A DNA stretch of 64,000 nucleotides from NCBI GenBank assembly GCA_013361525.1, contig JABFXY010000045.1:49940-113939 (forward strand), given 5' to 3'. The position numbers and the translations under genes are program-made. The stretch is from Polyangiaceae bacterium (GTDB lineage: Bacteria > Myxococcota_A > Polyangia > Polyangiales > Polyangiaceae). Shown here piece after piece: positions 52,723 through 61,065 of the stretch. The notes under the pieces were generated by a model that was not told where the DNA came from, searched no databases, and worked only from the letters and a program-made list of their open reading frames with translations. Positions within the stretch are counted from its first letter, which is position 1, and each line of letters opens with the position of its first letter.

Positions 52723-52740
52723 CGTTCATTGTTGCGAACG
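52723..52740. promoter_or_regulatory. Second LysR-type dyad in the same region
   Basis: CGTTC-N8-GAACG also fits T-N11-A and lies 14 bases from the first site on the DsrE side. Two such sites are common for recognition and activation by LysR proteins. Confidence 0.5.
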
Positions 52741-52802
52741 ATGACGGGTCCTAGGTTCCTCGTGTCGCGCCGAGTGGCGCGCTCACGAAAAGGATCGAAC
52801 CC

Positions 52803-53183
52803 ATGAAAGACAAGACCGTCATCGTCGTCCTCGCAGATCCGAAGAGTGGCTCGGAGGAGGCGCTCGGCCGCGTCTTCAACGCGCTCGCCACGGCCTACGA
52901 CCTCAAGGAGCGTGGCCGGCCGTTCTCGGTCGTCTTCCAAGGAACCGGGACACGGTGGATCGGCGAGCTGGCCAAAGAGAGTCACCCGGCGCACGCACTC
53001 TTCAATGCCGTGCGCGATCACGTCGACGGCGTCTGCGGTGGGTGCGCGGATATTTTCGGCGGCGGGGAGGAAGCCCAAGAAGCCCACTTGCCGCTGCTTC
53101 GGGACCTGAAGATCCCCGGCACCGGTGGGCTCACGAGCCTCGCCGGCTATTTGGATGAAGGAGCGCGGCTCATTTCGTTTTGA
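52803..53183 (+). CDS. DsrE-like small protein
   Basis: 126 aa. Starts MKDKTVIVVLADPKSGSEEA with an alpha/beta fold and VVFQGTGTRW, and a VCGGCADIFGGG motif with two Cys near residues 77-80. These are features of DsrE/DsrF-like and related sulfur-relay proteins, and of some DsrE-like NAD(P)-interacting proteins. It precedes a PNPOx-like gene by 21 bases and is controlled by the divergent LysR gene. A cysteine pair suggests redox or sulfur chemistry; the exact reaction is unknown. AAGGA lies 9 bases before the ATG. Confidence 0.8.
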   Translation: MKDKTVIVVLADPKSGSEEALGRVFNALATAYDLKERGRPFSVVFQGTGTRWIGELAKESHPAHALFNAVRDHVDGVCGGCADIFGGGEEAQEAHLPLLRDLKIPGTGGLTSLAGYLDEGARLISF

Positions 53184-53204
53184 GGCGCGATAGGGAGCAC
53201 GACC

Positions 53205-54119
53205 ATGGCGATCGATCGTCCGTACCACGAGGGCGAGATCTCGGTGCAGGAGCGCGCGGGCCTCCGCGACGTCGCGCTCCTGAACGCCAAAGGGATTCAG
53301 CCTCGCATCATCCCGGCTGCACACCCATTCCTCACTGGCCTGCGCTACTTCGTGCTCGGCCGAGCCGACGCAGATCAGGCGTGTGAGGCGACGGTCCTCT
53401 TCGGAGACGCGGGTTTCTTGAGCGCGCAGGCCGAGGGGTCGGTCCTGTCGGTGCGATGCTCGTCGAACGAGGATCGCAGCTCGGATCCGGTGCTCGGCCC
53501 ATTGCGCGAAGGCGATCGTGTCGGTGGGCTCGCGATCGATCTCGCGAGCCGCCGGCGATTGCGCATCAACGGCGTCGTCGAAAGCGTCACGGCGGAAGAG
53601 GTCCGCATCACGGTGCGCGAGTCCTATGCAAATTGCCCCAAGTACATTCAGAAGCGCATCGTCGAAGACGTCGACGGCGACGTTCACGTCGAGCGAAGCG
53701 GCCCGCACGCGAACGGTATCGAGCTCACCGACGAGCAGCGGGCGCGCATCCGACGGGCCGACACCTTCTTCATCGTCACGGTGAATCCGTCGGGCTACGC
53801 AGACGCCTCCCATCGAGGCGGCTCACCGGGATTCGTGCGTATCGAAGACGACGGCACCATCGTCGTCGAAGACTACGCCGGCAATGGCATGTTCAACACA
53901 CTGGGGAATCTGGCCTCGAATCCGCGTGCAGCGCTCGTCTTTTGGGATTTCGAGAAGAGCCGAGAGAGACTGCTGCACCTGGCAGGCCGCGCGACTCTGC
54001 ACTTCGACGATTCCGGGCGACGCTTCCGATTCCAGACCGAACATTGGACGGATCGCACCGTCGCGATCCCGTTCCGCACGCGGCTCCTCGAATACTCCCG
54101 CTTCAATCCGGAGCTGTAG
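53205..54119 (+). CDS. Pyridoxamine 5'-phosphate oxidase-like FMN-binding protein
   Basis: 304 aa. The PNPOx-like split-barrel is seen in ADTFFIVTVNPSGYADASHR, GFVRIEDDGTIVVEDYAGN and NLASNPRAALVFWDF. These proteins bind FMN or haem and often reduce or oxidise small toxic compounds. The start has GGGAG 8 bases upstream. It forms a unit with the DsrE-like gene and its stop is 7 bases from the convergent M29-like stop. A reductive stress function under LysR control is inferred. Confidence 0.85.
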   Translation: MAIDRPYHEGEISVQERAGLRDVALLNAKGIQPRIIPAAHPFLTGLRYFVLGRADADQACEATVLFGDAGFLSAQAEGSVLSVRCSSNEDRSSDPVLGPLREGDRVGGLAIDLASRRRLRINGVVESVTAEEVRITVRESYANCPKYIQKRIVEDVDGDVHVERSGPHANGIELTDEQRARIRRADTFFIVTVNPSGYADASHRGGSPGFVRIEDDGTIVVEDYAGNGMFNTLGNLASNPRAALVFWDFEKSRERLLHLAGRATLHFDDSGRRFRFQTEHWTDRTVAIPFRTRLLEYSRFNPEL

Positions 54120-54126
54120 AACCGAA

Positions 54127-55167
54127 TCAGCGAAACGGGTCGATCCCCTCGACGAGCCAATCGGCAAACCTCCCGTCCTCGACGAGACGTTTGCCGTCCG
54201 CGTCGACCGTCAGCCGCCGTCCGAATAGACGCAACTGAACGGGGCAATCGTAGGGTGCCTTGGTGACCGAGGCGTGGCTGGTCCCGAGGGCGAGGCTCAA
54301 ACCTGGAAGGAGCGCGTCCTGAATGCCGAGCCCAATTTCGGATCGAACGAGATAGTTCGTCGGAAAGGTCATCGCGCCGACGCGACCGGCGTCGCTGTGC
54401 CGCGCGAGGAATGCCTGCACCTGTTCGGTAATGGTCGCATCCGAACAGGTGACCTTCACGACGCGCCCGGAGCCGAACTCGAGGTAGACCGGGCTCTTTC
54501 GCAGCGCGGCCCCGGTCAGTCGCATGCCGGTGCCTAGGAGCCCGCGATCGGCCACGAACGTGCCGCTCACGACACTCGGATGTGCATAGACGAACCCCGC
54601 CGGGAGGTTGTCGATCTCGCCGAGCTTGGGCCGACCGCTGCTCGAAAGGATTGGGTATTGGGACGCGAGTGCGAGCTCGAGCTGCGTCCCCGCGGGTGAT
54701 GTCACCCGAATGCGCGTCGGCGGTGCGAGGGTGCTCGCGACGCGGTCGTTCAACATGCCCAGCCGCTCGGGCTCCGCGCGCATGCTTTGCGCGAAGACCC
54801 GAGGATCGGTGCGCGTCACGTGGAGATGCCTCGAACCGGCGCGTCGGATGACGTCCAAAACGGCGACCCCGATCGGAACGGGAATGCCGTCCGCCGCGAC
54901 CAGCAGCGACGCGGTCGCGCCGTGGAGCTGTGAGCCCAATGCAGCGCGGACTGCAGCTGGGTCGCTCATCGTTTCCAAACGAATGCGTTCGACCGTCGCA
55001 CCTGCCCGGATGAGGGCGCGTTCCACGACGAGGTTCAGCTCCTCGAGCTTCCACGTGATGAGGTGGACCCGCTCACCCGGCGAGACGCACAAACATCGGG
55101 TCGCGAGGACGTCCGCGCCTTGCTGCACATTGGGATCGTTCGGAGATGGGCTCGACGGCAAAGTCAT
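54127..55167 (-). CDS. M29 aminopeptidase-like protein, possibly non-catalytic
   Basis: 346 aa. It is similar in outline to the M29/AmpS family: GEIDNLPAGFVYAHPS is the family's typical loop, and the tail DADGKRLVEDG fits the C-terminal domain. Where active members have metal ligands (two Glu, His in a HIALG-like element and HxD), this protein shows AMTFP, QDALLPG, SLALG and YDCPV, so several ligands seem replaced. It may have lost peptidase activity or use another chemistry. It is divergent from a PEGA-like gene. The assignment is moderate, since M29 ligands were recalled from family knowledge, not aligned. Confidence 0.68.
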   Translation of the reverse strand: MTLPSSPSPNDPNVQQGADVLATRCLCVSPGERVHLITWKLEELNLVVERALIRAGATVERIRLETMSDPAAVRAALGSQLHGATASLLVAADGIPVPIGVAVLDVIRRAGSRHLHVTRTDPRVFAQSMRAEPERLGMLNDRVASTLAPPTRIRVTSPAGTQLELALASQYPILSSSGRPKLGEIDNLPAGFVYAHPSVVSGTFVADRGLLGTGMRLTGAALRKSPVYLEFGSGRVVKVTCSDATITEQVQAFLARHSDAGRVGAMTFPTNYLVRSEIGLGIQDALLPGLSLALGTSHASVTKAPYDCPVQLRLFGRRLTVDADGKRLVEDGRFADWLVEGIDPFR

Positions 55168-55335
55168 GACGAAGATGCTCCTCTCCAGGCTACATCAACG
55201 AATGATTGAAAGCGCGTCGTGAGGCGCTCCTGCCATTTCGAGGCACATCGGCTCGCTGTCGCACTCCCAGAAGACCGCCGATGCGTGTTTCGCGTCCTCG
55301 AGCGCTGGCCCGAACCTTGATCGTCCAGCTCTACG

Positions 55336-56310
55336 ATGCGGCAACGAAGGCGCTGGACGCTCATCGGCGCCGCGGTGACGATGATCATCGCGACGGCGCG
55401 CTCGGCGTATGCCGACCAGGCTGCCGATGCGGCGAAGGCACAGGCACTCTTCAGCGAAGGTGTCCACGCCGAAGAAAACGGCGATTGTGCGCGCGCCATC
55501 GAGAAGTTCGACGGCGCGATTGCCCTCGTCGAGACGCCGCAGCTGCGGCTTCGATCCGCTCGCTGCAAAGAGAAGGTGGGCAAGCTCGTCGAGGCGCTCG
55601 GCGATTACCAGCGAGCAACCGCCATTGCGAAGGGCGACCCCGAGCTGCTCGCCGCTGCAAAAGGGCAGCTGTCGAACGTGATGCCGCGCGTGCCGCGTAT
55701 CGACTTCGATTTCGCGAAGGGCGCGCCGGCAGGGGTCGAGGTGACGGTCGACGGTGAAAAGGTCGCGGACCTCGAGTCGGGGCAGCTCGTGAACCCGGGC
55801 GAGCACCGAATCGGTGCGACCGCGCCGAAGTATCGGCGGTTCGAGGTCGACGTCACCGTCCGCGAAGCCAAGACACTCGCGGTCGTCATGGTCCTCGATC
55901 CAATCGTGTTTCCGCCGCTGCCGAAGGCGGAGCCGAAAGGCGTCGATCCCGTGCCGTGGATCTTGATCGGAAGCTCCGGGGCGACGCTCGGCGCCGCGAT
56001 CGGGCTCGGCGTCTATAGCGTCATCCTGGCCGACGACACACAGGAGGAGCTGCCGGACTCGACGTGCCGCACGGTCAGCCAGTTCAGAGCCGAATGCGAC
56101 GGAGAGGTGTCGAGCGTCGAGCGCGACAAGATCGAGCAGAACGTCGTGCTGAGCCTCTCCATCGGTTCGGCGATCGTGTCGGCGGGCCTCCTCACGACGG
56201 GGATCATCATGCTGACCCAAGGCTCGGATGAGGACACGCCCGTCATGGGCCGCGTGACGCCTTGGTTCGGCCCGACCAGCGGCGGAATCACATTCGGCGG
56301 GACGTTCTAG
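55336..56310 (+). CDS. PEGA-like membrane protein with N-terminal TPR-like region
   Basis: 324 aa. A signal peptide (about 1-26) leads to a TPR-like part (34-110: AQALFSEGVHAEENGDCARAIEKFD is such a helix pair, positions about 38-62). PEGA-like beta-strands with GVEVTVDGEKVADLESGQLV (about 133-152) follow, then one or two membrane helices (about 205-226 and 270-290). Combination of TPR and PEGA is typical of myxobacterial envelope proteins. Role unknown, probably envelope-associated. A hairpin follows the stop. Confidence 0.78.
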   Translation: MRQRRRWTLIGAAVTMIIATARSAYADQAADAAKAQALFSEGVHAEENGDCARAIEKFDGAIALVETPQLRLRSARCKEKVGKLVEALGDYQRATAIAKGDPELLAAAKGQLSNVMPRVPRIDFDFAKGAPAGVEVTVDGEKVADLESGQLVNPGEHRIGATAPKYRRFEVDVTVREAKTLAVVMVLDPIVFPPLPKAEPKGVDPVPWILIGSSGATLGAAIGLGVYSVILADDTQEELPDSTCRTVSQFRAECDGEVSSVERDKIEQNVVLSLSIGSAIVSAGLLTTGIIMLTQGSDEDTPVMGRVTPWFGPTSGGITFGGTF

Positions 56311-56322
56311 ACGAACCGCCGG

Positions 56323-56344
56323 ATCGCGCCCGTTTCGGGGCGAT
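56323..56344 (+). terminator. Probable terminator of the PEGA-like gene
   Basis: ATCGC and GCGAT pair, with inner CC/GG pairs around a short loop, 13 bases after the stop; TTTC follows. The stem has a mismatch, so it is weaker than the terminator at 47749-47773. Confidence 0.4.
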
Positions 56345-56431
56345 TTCGTCCGTCGTTGGCGTTTTGCTCGACGAACGGCCGATCACGCGGTGGCAAGCGA
56401 TGAGTCGCGGAGGTAAGGTCCGCCGTCGCTC

Positions 56432-58306
56432 ATGGCTTCCGATTTGTCGCCGTCGTTGATTCCGTTCCTCGAAGCGGTCGAAAAAGGTCTTCTCGTCTCC
56501 GACGGCGCAATGGGGTCGCTGCTCTACGAGCGAGGCGTCTTCGTCACGCAGAACTTCGAGCAGCTCAATGTCGCGCGGCCCGACGTGGTGAAGAAGATCC
56601 ACGCGGACTACCTCGAAGCCGGCGCGCAGATCATCCAGACGAACACCTTCGGCGCGAACAGCTTTCGCCTCGATCGGCACGGCCTCGTGGGCGAGGTGCG
56701 ACGGCTAAACATCGCAGGCGCGGCGATCGCGCGCGAGGTCGTCGGGCGAAACGCGTACGTCGCGGGGTCCATCGGACCGACAGGCCTCGTCCCCGGTCCG
56801 AACCGCGCCAAAGAGCTGACCGCCGCACGCGCCACCTTCGCGGAGCAGGCCGCCGCGCTCGCCGAAGGTGGTGTCGATCTGTTCGTCATCGAGACGTTTC
56901 GCCATCTCGACGAGCTCGGCATCGCGATCCAAGCAGCGCGCGAAGTCGCGCCGAAGATCCCGATCGCCGCGACGCCCACGTTCGACAGCGAGGGCACCGT
57001 CGCCGACGGCACGCCGCCGGAAGAGGTCGCGTCGATCTTGCGGGACTTCGGCCCCGACATCATCGGCGTCAATTGCGGCGATGGGCCGCAGCTCTCGCTC
57101 ACGATGGCCGAGAGGATGCGCCGCGCAGGGCTTCCGCTGTACGTGCAGCCGAACGCAGGCTTGCCTCGCAGCGTCGACGGGCGGCTCCTCTACATGGCGA
57201 CACCCGAATACTTCGACGTCTTCGCGCGACGAATGATCCAAGCAGGTGCGCGCATCGTCGGCGGCTGTTGTGGCACGACGCCGGAGCACATCCGCTGGAT
57301 GGCCCGCTCGGTGCGCATGCTCGGCAGCGCGCTCTCGCAGAAGACGCAATCGGTACCCCCTTACGAGCTGAAAGGCGGGCACCCGAACGCCGTCGAGCCG
57401 ACCCCGCTGAAGCAGCGGAGCGAGTTCGCCGCGAAGATCGCCGACGGAAAATTCGTCGTCAGCGTCGAGGTGAACCCGGACCCCGGCACCTCACCGGAGA
57501 ACGCGCTGGCGGCCGCGAAGATGCTGATCGACGCGGGCGTCGACATCGTCAACGTCGCCGACGGGCCGCGTGCGACCGCGCGCATGTCGAACCTGGCATT
57601 CTGCGCGCTGCTCCTCGAGCGGCACGGCATTCAACCGATCCTGCACGTCTGCGGTCGCGACCGAAACATGCTCGGCCAAATGGCGCATCTGCTCGGCGCG
57701 CACGCTTTGGGCATTCGTAACCTCGTGGTCATCACGGGCGATCCGCCGAAGGTCGGTGATTACCCGGAAGCGACGGCCGTCTACGATCTCGATTCCGTCG
57801 GTTTGCTCCACATGGCGAGCAAGATGAACCGCGGCCTCGATCCTGCGGGTAAAGGCCTTCGCGGTGGAAAGACGGAGTTCTGCTGTGCGACGGGCTTCGA
57901 GCCGGGCGCGCAGGATCTCGACAGGGAGATCGCGCGCCTCGAGGCGAAGGTCGCGGCCGGCGCCGATCTCGTCATGACGCAGCCTGTATTTCAACAAGAG
58001 CTGCTCGATCAGGTCCTCCGGCGCATCGCGCATTTGAAGGTGCCCGTTCTCGTCGGCGTGTTGCCGCTCGTATCGTTCAAGAACGCCGAGTTCTTGCACA
58101 ACGAGGTTCCCGGCATGCAGATCCCCGACGAAATCCGCGAGCGCATGCGGGCCGCCCCGCCCGGCGCGGAGGCTCGCAAAGAAGGCGTTCGGATCGCACG
58201 CGAGATGCTGTTCGCGGTGCGCGATCGCGTGCAGGGCGCCTACCTCATGCCACCGCTCGGGAAGTACGAGCTCGCACTCGAAGTCCTCGACGGCCTGAAT
58301 CGCTGA
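56432..58306 (+). CDS. Fused homocysteine S-methyltransferase and methylenetetrahydrofolate reductase
   Basis: 624 aa. The N-terminal half (about 5-300) is a homocysteine methyltransferase domain with zinc ligands Cys215 in VNCGDG and Cys279/Cys280 in GGCCGTTPEH. The C-terminal half (about 333-624) is a MetF-type reductase with VSVEVNPDPGTSPENALAAA, NLVVITGDPPK and MTQPVF. The reductase makes 5-methyl-THF for methionine synthesis and the other half methylates homocysteine, as in YitJ-type fusions. There is no cobalamin-binding domain, so the methyl donor for the first half may be S-methylmethionine, betaine or a partner protein. Confidence 0.93.
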   Translation: MASDLSPSLIPFLEAVEKGLLVSDGAMGSLLYERGVFVTQNFEQLNVARPDVVKKIHADYLEAGAQIIQTNTFGANSFRLDRHGLVGEVRRLNIAGAAIAREVVGRNAYVAGSIGPTGLVPGPNRAKELTAARATFAEQAAALAEGGVDLFVIETFRHLDELGIAIQAAREVAPKIPIAATPTFDSEGTVADGTPPEEVASILRDFGPDIIGVNCGDGPQLSLTMAERMRRAGLPLYVQPNAGLPRSVDGRLLYMATPEYFDVFARRMIQAGARIVGGCCGTTPEHIRWMARSVRMLGSALSQKTQSVPPYELKGGHPNAVEPTPLKQRSEFAAKIADGKFVVSVEVNPDPGTSPENALAAAKMLIDAGVDIVNVADGPRATARMSNLAFCALLLERHGIQPILHVCGRDRNMLGQMAHLLGAHALGIRNLVVITGDPPKVGDYPEATAVYDLDSVGLLHMASKMNRGLDPAGKGLRGGKTEFCCATGFEPGAQDLDREIARLEAKVAAGADLVMTQPVFQQELLDQVLRRIAHLKVPVLVGVLPLVSFKNAEFLHNEVPGMQIPDEIRERMRAAPPGAEARKEGVRIAREMLFAVRDRVQGAYLMPPLGKYELALEVLDGLNR

Positions 58307-58503
58307 AGCGACGCGGGCCGCGCGCAGACGTTCTCACGCGCGAACCGGGGAGCGCGCACCGACCTACGCGGTCTCGGTCTCGACGCGGGCCCGTCACCGA
58401 GCCGGACGCGACACGACGCCAATTGGGGACAAAACCCCCGAAGAACGCGTCGAAACCATGACGGTGTCGCGGGCACGCGCGTCGCAATCGCTGACGCACG
58501 TCG

Positions 58504-58944
58504 ATGAAATCAAAAGGAGCGCTTCGGCTTCGCACCGTCATCAAGAGCTTGGGGGTCGGCGTCTTTTCGTCGCTGATCGATTTCACCGTCCTCGCCGTCC
58601 TCGTCTCCGGGGCTGGTGTGGGGGCGCGTGTCGCGAGCCCGTTCGCGCTCGTCGCGGGGCTGTCGTTTCAATTCGTCGGCAACAAGGTCTTCGCGTTCGA
58701 GGACAAGCGGCCGCGCTGGGGGCGGCAAGCCGCGATGTTCCTCGCGGTCGAAGCGCTCGCCTTCGTCGCGAACCTCGCCTTGTTCGACGTCGCGGTTCGC
58801 GCAGTGCCCCTGCCCTACCTCGTCGTCCGCGCCCTCTGTCAGTCGGCCGTGTACTTCGGGCTGTGCCTGCCGCTCTGGTCGCGCATCTTCGACAAGAACG
58901 GGCTCTCGACGTCGAATGACGCGACGAACGCGGGTGCGCTGTGA
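58504..58944 (+). CDS. GtrA family membrane protein
   Basis: 146 aa with four membrane helices: about 14-32, 38-56, 73-92 and 100-120. The opening VIKSLGVGVFSSLIDFTVLA and FQFVGNKVFAFED are typical of GtrA, which helps move undecaprenyl-linked sugars or related lipid-linked intermediates. The stop is overlapped by the glycosyltransferase GTG (GTGA), so the two are translated together. A role in lipid glycosylation at the membrane is inferred. Confidence 0.87.
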   Translation: MKSKGALRLRTVIKSLGVGVFSSLIDFTVLAVLVSGAGVGARVASPFALVAGLSFQFVGNKVFAFEDKRPRWGRQAAMFLAVEALAFVANLALFDVAVRAVPLPYLVVRALCQSAVYFGLCLPLWSRIFDKNGLSTSNDATNAGAL

Positions 58945-60059
58945 ACAACGCCGCCGCGCTCCTCGTCGCGCTCAGCACGAGCTGGACGGTGCTCGGGACG
59001 CTCGCGGTCGCGAAGGCGACGCGCGGTAGTCGCGCCCCATTGCTCGCCGGCGACGTCCCCGCCGTCACCGTCTTGAAGCCCCTCGCCGGTGCCGATCCGA
59101 GCCTCGAGGAAAACCTCCGCACCTTCTTCGAGCAGGATCATCCGCGGTTCGAGATCCTCTTCGGCGTCGAACGCCAGGACGATCCCGCTGCTTTCGTCGC
59201 CGAGCGACTGATGCGGCAATACCCGCATGTCGCCGCGAAGCTCGTCGTCCACCAGCAGAGGTCCGGCCTCAACCCGAAGGTGCGCAACCTGCGCGGTATG
59301 ATCGCGCACGCGAAACACGACCTCGTCCTCGTCAGCGACAGCAACGTCCGAGCACCGCGCCATTACGTGCGCGAGCTCGCGGCCATCAAGACGAGCGACG
59401 CCGAAGTCGGCCTCGTCACGAACCTCTTCGCGGGAGAAGGCGCTGCGACGCTGGGCGCCAGCCTCGAGAAGGTCCAGCTTTCCGGCTTCGTCGCTGCAGG
59501 CGCGGCTCTCCCGACGACGGTCGGCGACGCTGCGGTCATCGGGAAATCGATGCTGATGTCGCGCGCCGAGCTCGAATCGCTCGGCGGATTCGACAGCGTC
59601 GCGGACGTCCTCGCCGAAGACTACGTCCTCGGAAAGATGTTCGAGCGCGCCGGCAAACGAATCGCGGTCGCACCGACCGTGCTCGCCAACGTCATCGGCC
59701 CGGTCGACGTGCCTGCCGTGTTCCACCGTCACCTTCGCTGGTCGATGATGCGCGCGCGGTTGCGTCCGCTCTGCTTCTTCCTCGAGCCGCTGACCGTCCC
59801 ACTGTTCGTCCTGCCGCTGGCGCTCTCGGCGCTGGGCATTTGGGCCTGGCCGTGGCTCGTCTCGATGTGGATGTTGCGCGACGTCGGTGGTTGGCTGCTC
59901 CTCAAAGGGCGTCGCGGTCTCTTCGCCCCATTGCTCCTCGGCGCCTTGCGCGATGTCCTTGCGCTGATCGTGTGGATGACGACGCCGTTCAAACGGCACA
60001 TCGCCTGGCGTGGCCACCGCGTGCGCGTCGGGGCAAATACCGCCCTTTCGCTCGAGTGA
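58941..60059 (+). CDS. GT21-type glycosyltransferase (ceramide glucosyltransferase-like)
   Basis: 372 aa, GTG start. The GT21 pattern is seen: KPLAGADP near 46-53, DSNV at 133-136, EDYVLG at 226-231 and the RHLRW motif at 263-267, which is the (R/Q)xxRW of ceramide glucosyltransferases and HpnI. A helix at the N-terminus and about three at the C-terminus anchor it. It would attach a sugar to a lipid such as a sphingolipid or hopanoid. The coupled GtrA gene fits lipid glycosylation. No hopanoid or sphingolipid genes are in the window, so the acceptor is open. Confidence 0.88.
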   Translation: MNNAAALLVALSTSWTVLGTLAVAKATRGSRAPLLAGDVPAVTVLKPLAGADPSLEENLRTFFEQDHPRFEILFGVERQDDPAAFVAERLMRQYPHVAAKLVVHQQRSGLNPKVRNLRGMIAHAKHDLVLVSDSNVRAPRHYVRELAAIKTSDAEVGLVTNLFAGEGAATLGASLEKVQLSGFVAAGAALPTTVGDAAVIGKSMLMSRAELESLGGFDSVADVLAEDYVLGKMFERAGKRIAVAPTVLANVIGPVDVPAVFHRHLRWSMMRARLRPLCFFLEPLTVPLFVLPLALSALGIWAWPWLVSMWMLRDVGGWLLLKGRRGLFAPLLLGALRDVLALIVWMTTPFKRHIAWRGHRVRVGANTALSLE

Positions 60060-60128
60060 GGTCACACTTCTCGATCGCCGGACGACGCCACGAAAGAGCG
60101 ATCGTCGCTCGGGGATCGAGGACAATCC

Positions 60129-61034
60129 GTGTACCGATGCTTTGCATGCCTGTGGCTCGTGGCCGGTTGCTCGATCGCGGACGGCGAACACCTTCCTGAA
60201 GCCGGCACGATCGCGAAAACCGTCCAAATGGTGGGCACGTCACCCGTCGGCGCTTCACCTCGAACGGTCCCGGCTCCTTCGGCGCGCACGACGAGCGCGG
60301 CGCGACCGATTTCCCCTTGTGGCCCCGGCATGGTCCGTGTCGACGACTTCTGCGTCGACCGTTACGAAGCTCACCTGAAGGAGCTGCAGCGCGACGGCGC
60401 GACCGTCCCCCACCCCTATTACGAGCGCCCCAACGCCGGCGCGACGTACGTCGCCGCCAGCGAAGCAGGTGTGTTCCCGCAAGGCTACGTGAGCCGCATC
60501 GAAGCCTCCGCCGCGTGTGTCGCTGCGGGCAAACGGCTCTGCTCACGATCCGAATGGCTGCGCGCCTGCCGCATGGCGATACCTGCGTCGCGACCACCGC
60601 GCGCGCCCACCTGCAACGTCGGCAAGGTGCACCTCTTGAGCTACCTCTTCGCCGATCGCCAAGGCAGCTTTCGCTACGACGAGCACTTCAATGCACCCGC
60701 GCTCAACAAGACGCCGGGCTTCCTCGCGCGGACGGGCGAACACGACGATTGCCAATCGGAGAGCGGCGCCTTCGACATGATCGGCAACCTCCACGAGTGG
60801 GTGAGCGACACGGTCAGCGCCACGTTTCTGCAACGATTCGAATCGGAAGGGGTCCACCGTCAATGGCAGCCCGGCCAAGTCGGCAATGGCATCTTCATGG
60901 GCGGCTTCTACAGCACGACGGGTGAGCACGGCCCCGGATGCGCCTTCACGACGATCGCGCACGAGCCCGCGTATCACGACTACTCGACGGGGTTTCGTTG
61001 CTGCAGCGAGACCGTGCCGAGGACGAAGGAATAG
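60129..61034 (+). CDS. SUMF1/FGE-domain lipoprotein
   Basis: 301 aa, GTG start. The lipobox LVAGC gives Cys14. The sulfatase-modifying-factor domain opens with GMVRVDDFCVDRYEAH (about 66-81) and shows VAAGKRLCSRSEWLRAC, IGNLHEWVSD and STGFRCC at the end, all typical of SUMF1-like proteins. Such proteins either generate formylglycine in sulfatases or bind ligands as non-enzymatic surface proteins; no sulfatase is nearby. Cys and His of the metal site are not clearly complete, so a binding role is more likely. Confidence 0.85.
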   Translation: MYRCFACLWLVAGCSIADGEHLPEAGTIAKTVQMVGTSPVGASPRTVPAPSARTTSAARPISPCGPGMVRVDDFCVDRYEAHLKELQRDGATVPHPYYERPNAGATYVAASEAGVFPQGYVSRIEASAACVAAGKRLCSRSEWLRACRMAIPASRPPRAPTCNVGKVHLLSYLFADRQGSFRYDEHFNAPALNKTPGFLARTGEHDDCQSESGAFDMIGNLHEWVSDTVSATFLQRFESEGVHRQWQPGQVGNGIFMGGFYSTTGEHGPGCAFTTIAHEPAYHDYSTGFRCCSETVPRTKE

Positions 61035-61065
61035 CGGGGCGGGTGCCGGTCGTATGGACGGGCCC

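Noticed and set aside
56311..56431. SAM riboswitch before the methionine-related fusion gene
   Set aside because: The region is only 121 bases and shows no SAM aptamer core; it holds the preceding gene's hairpin.
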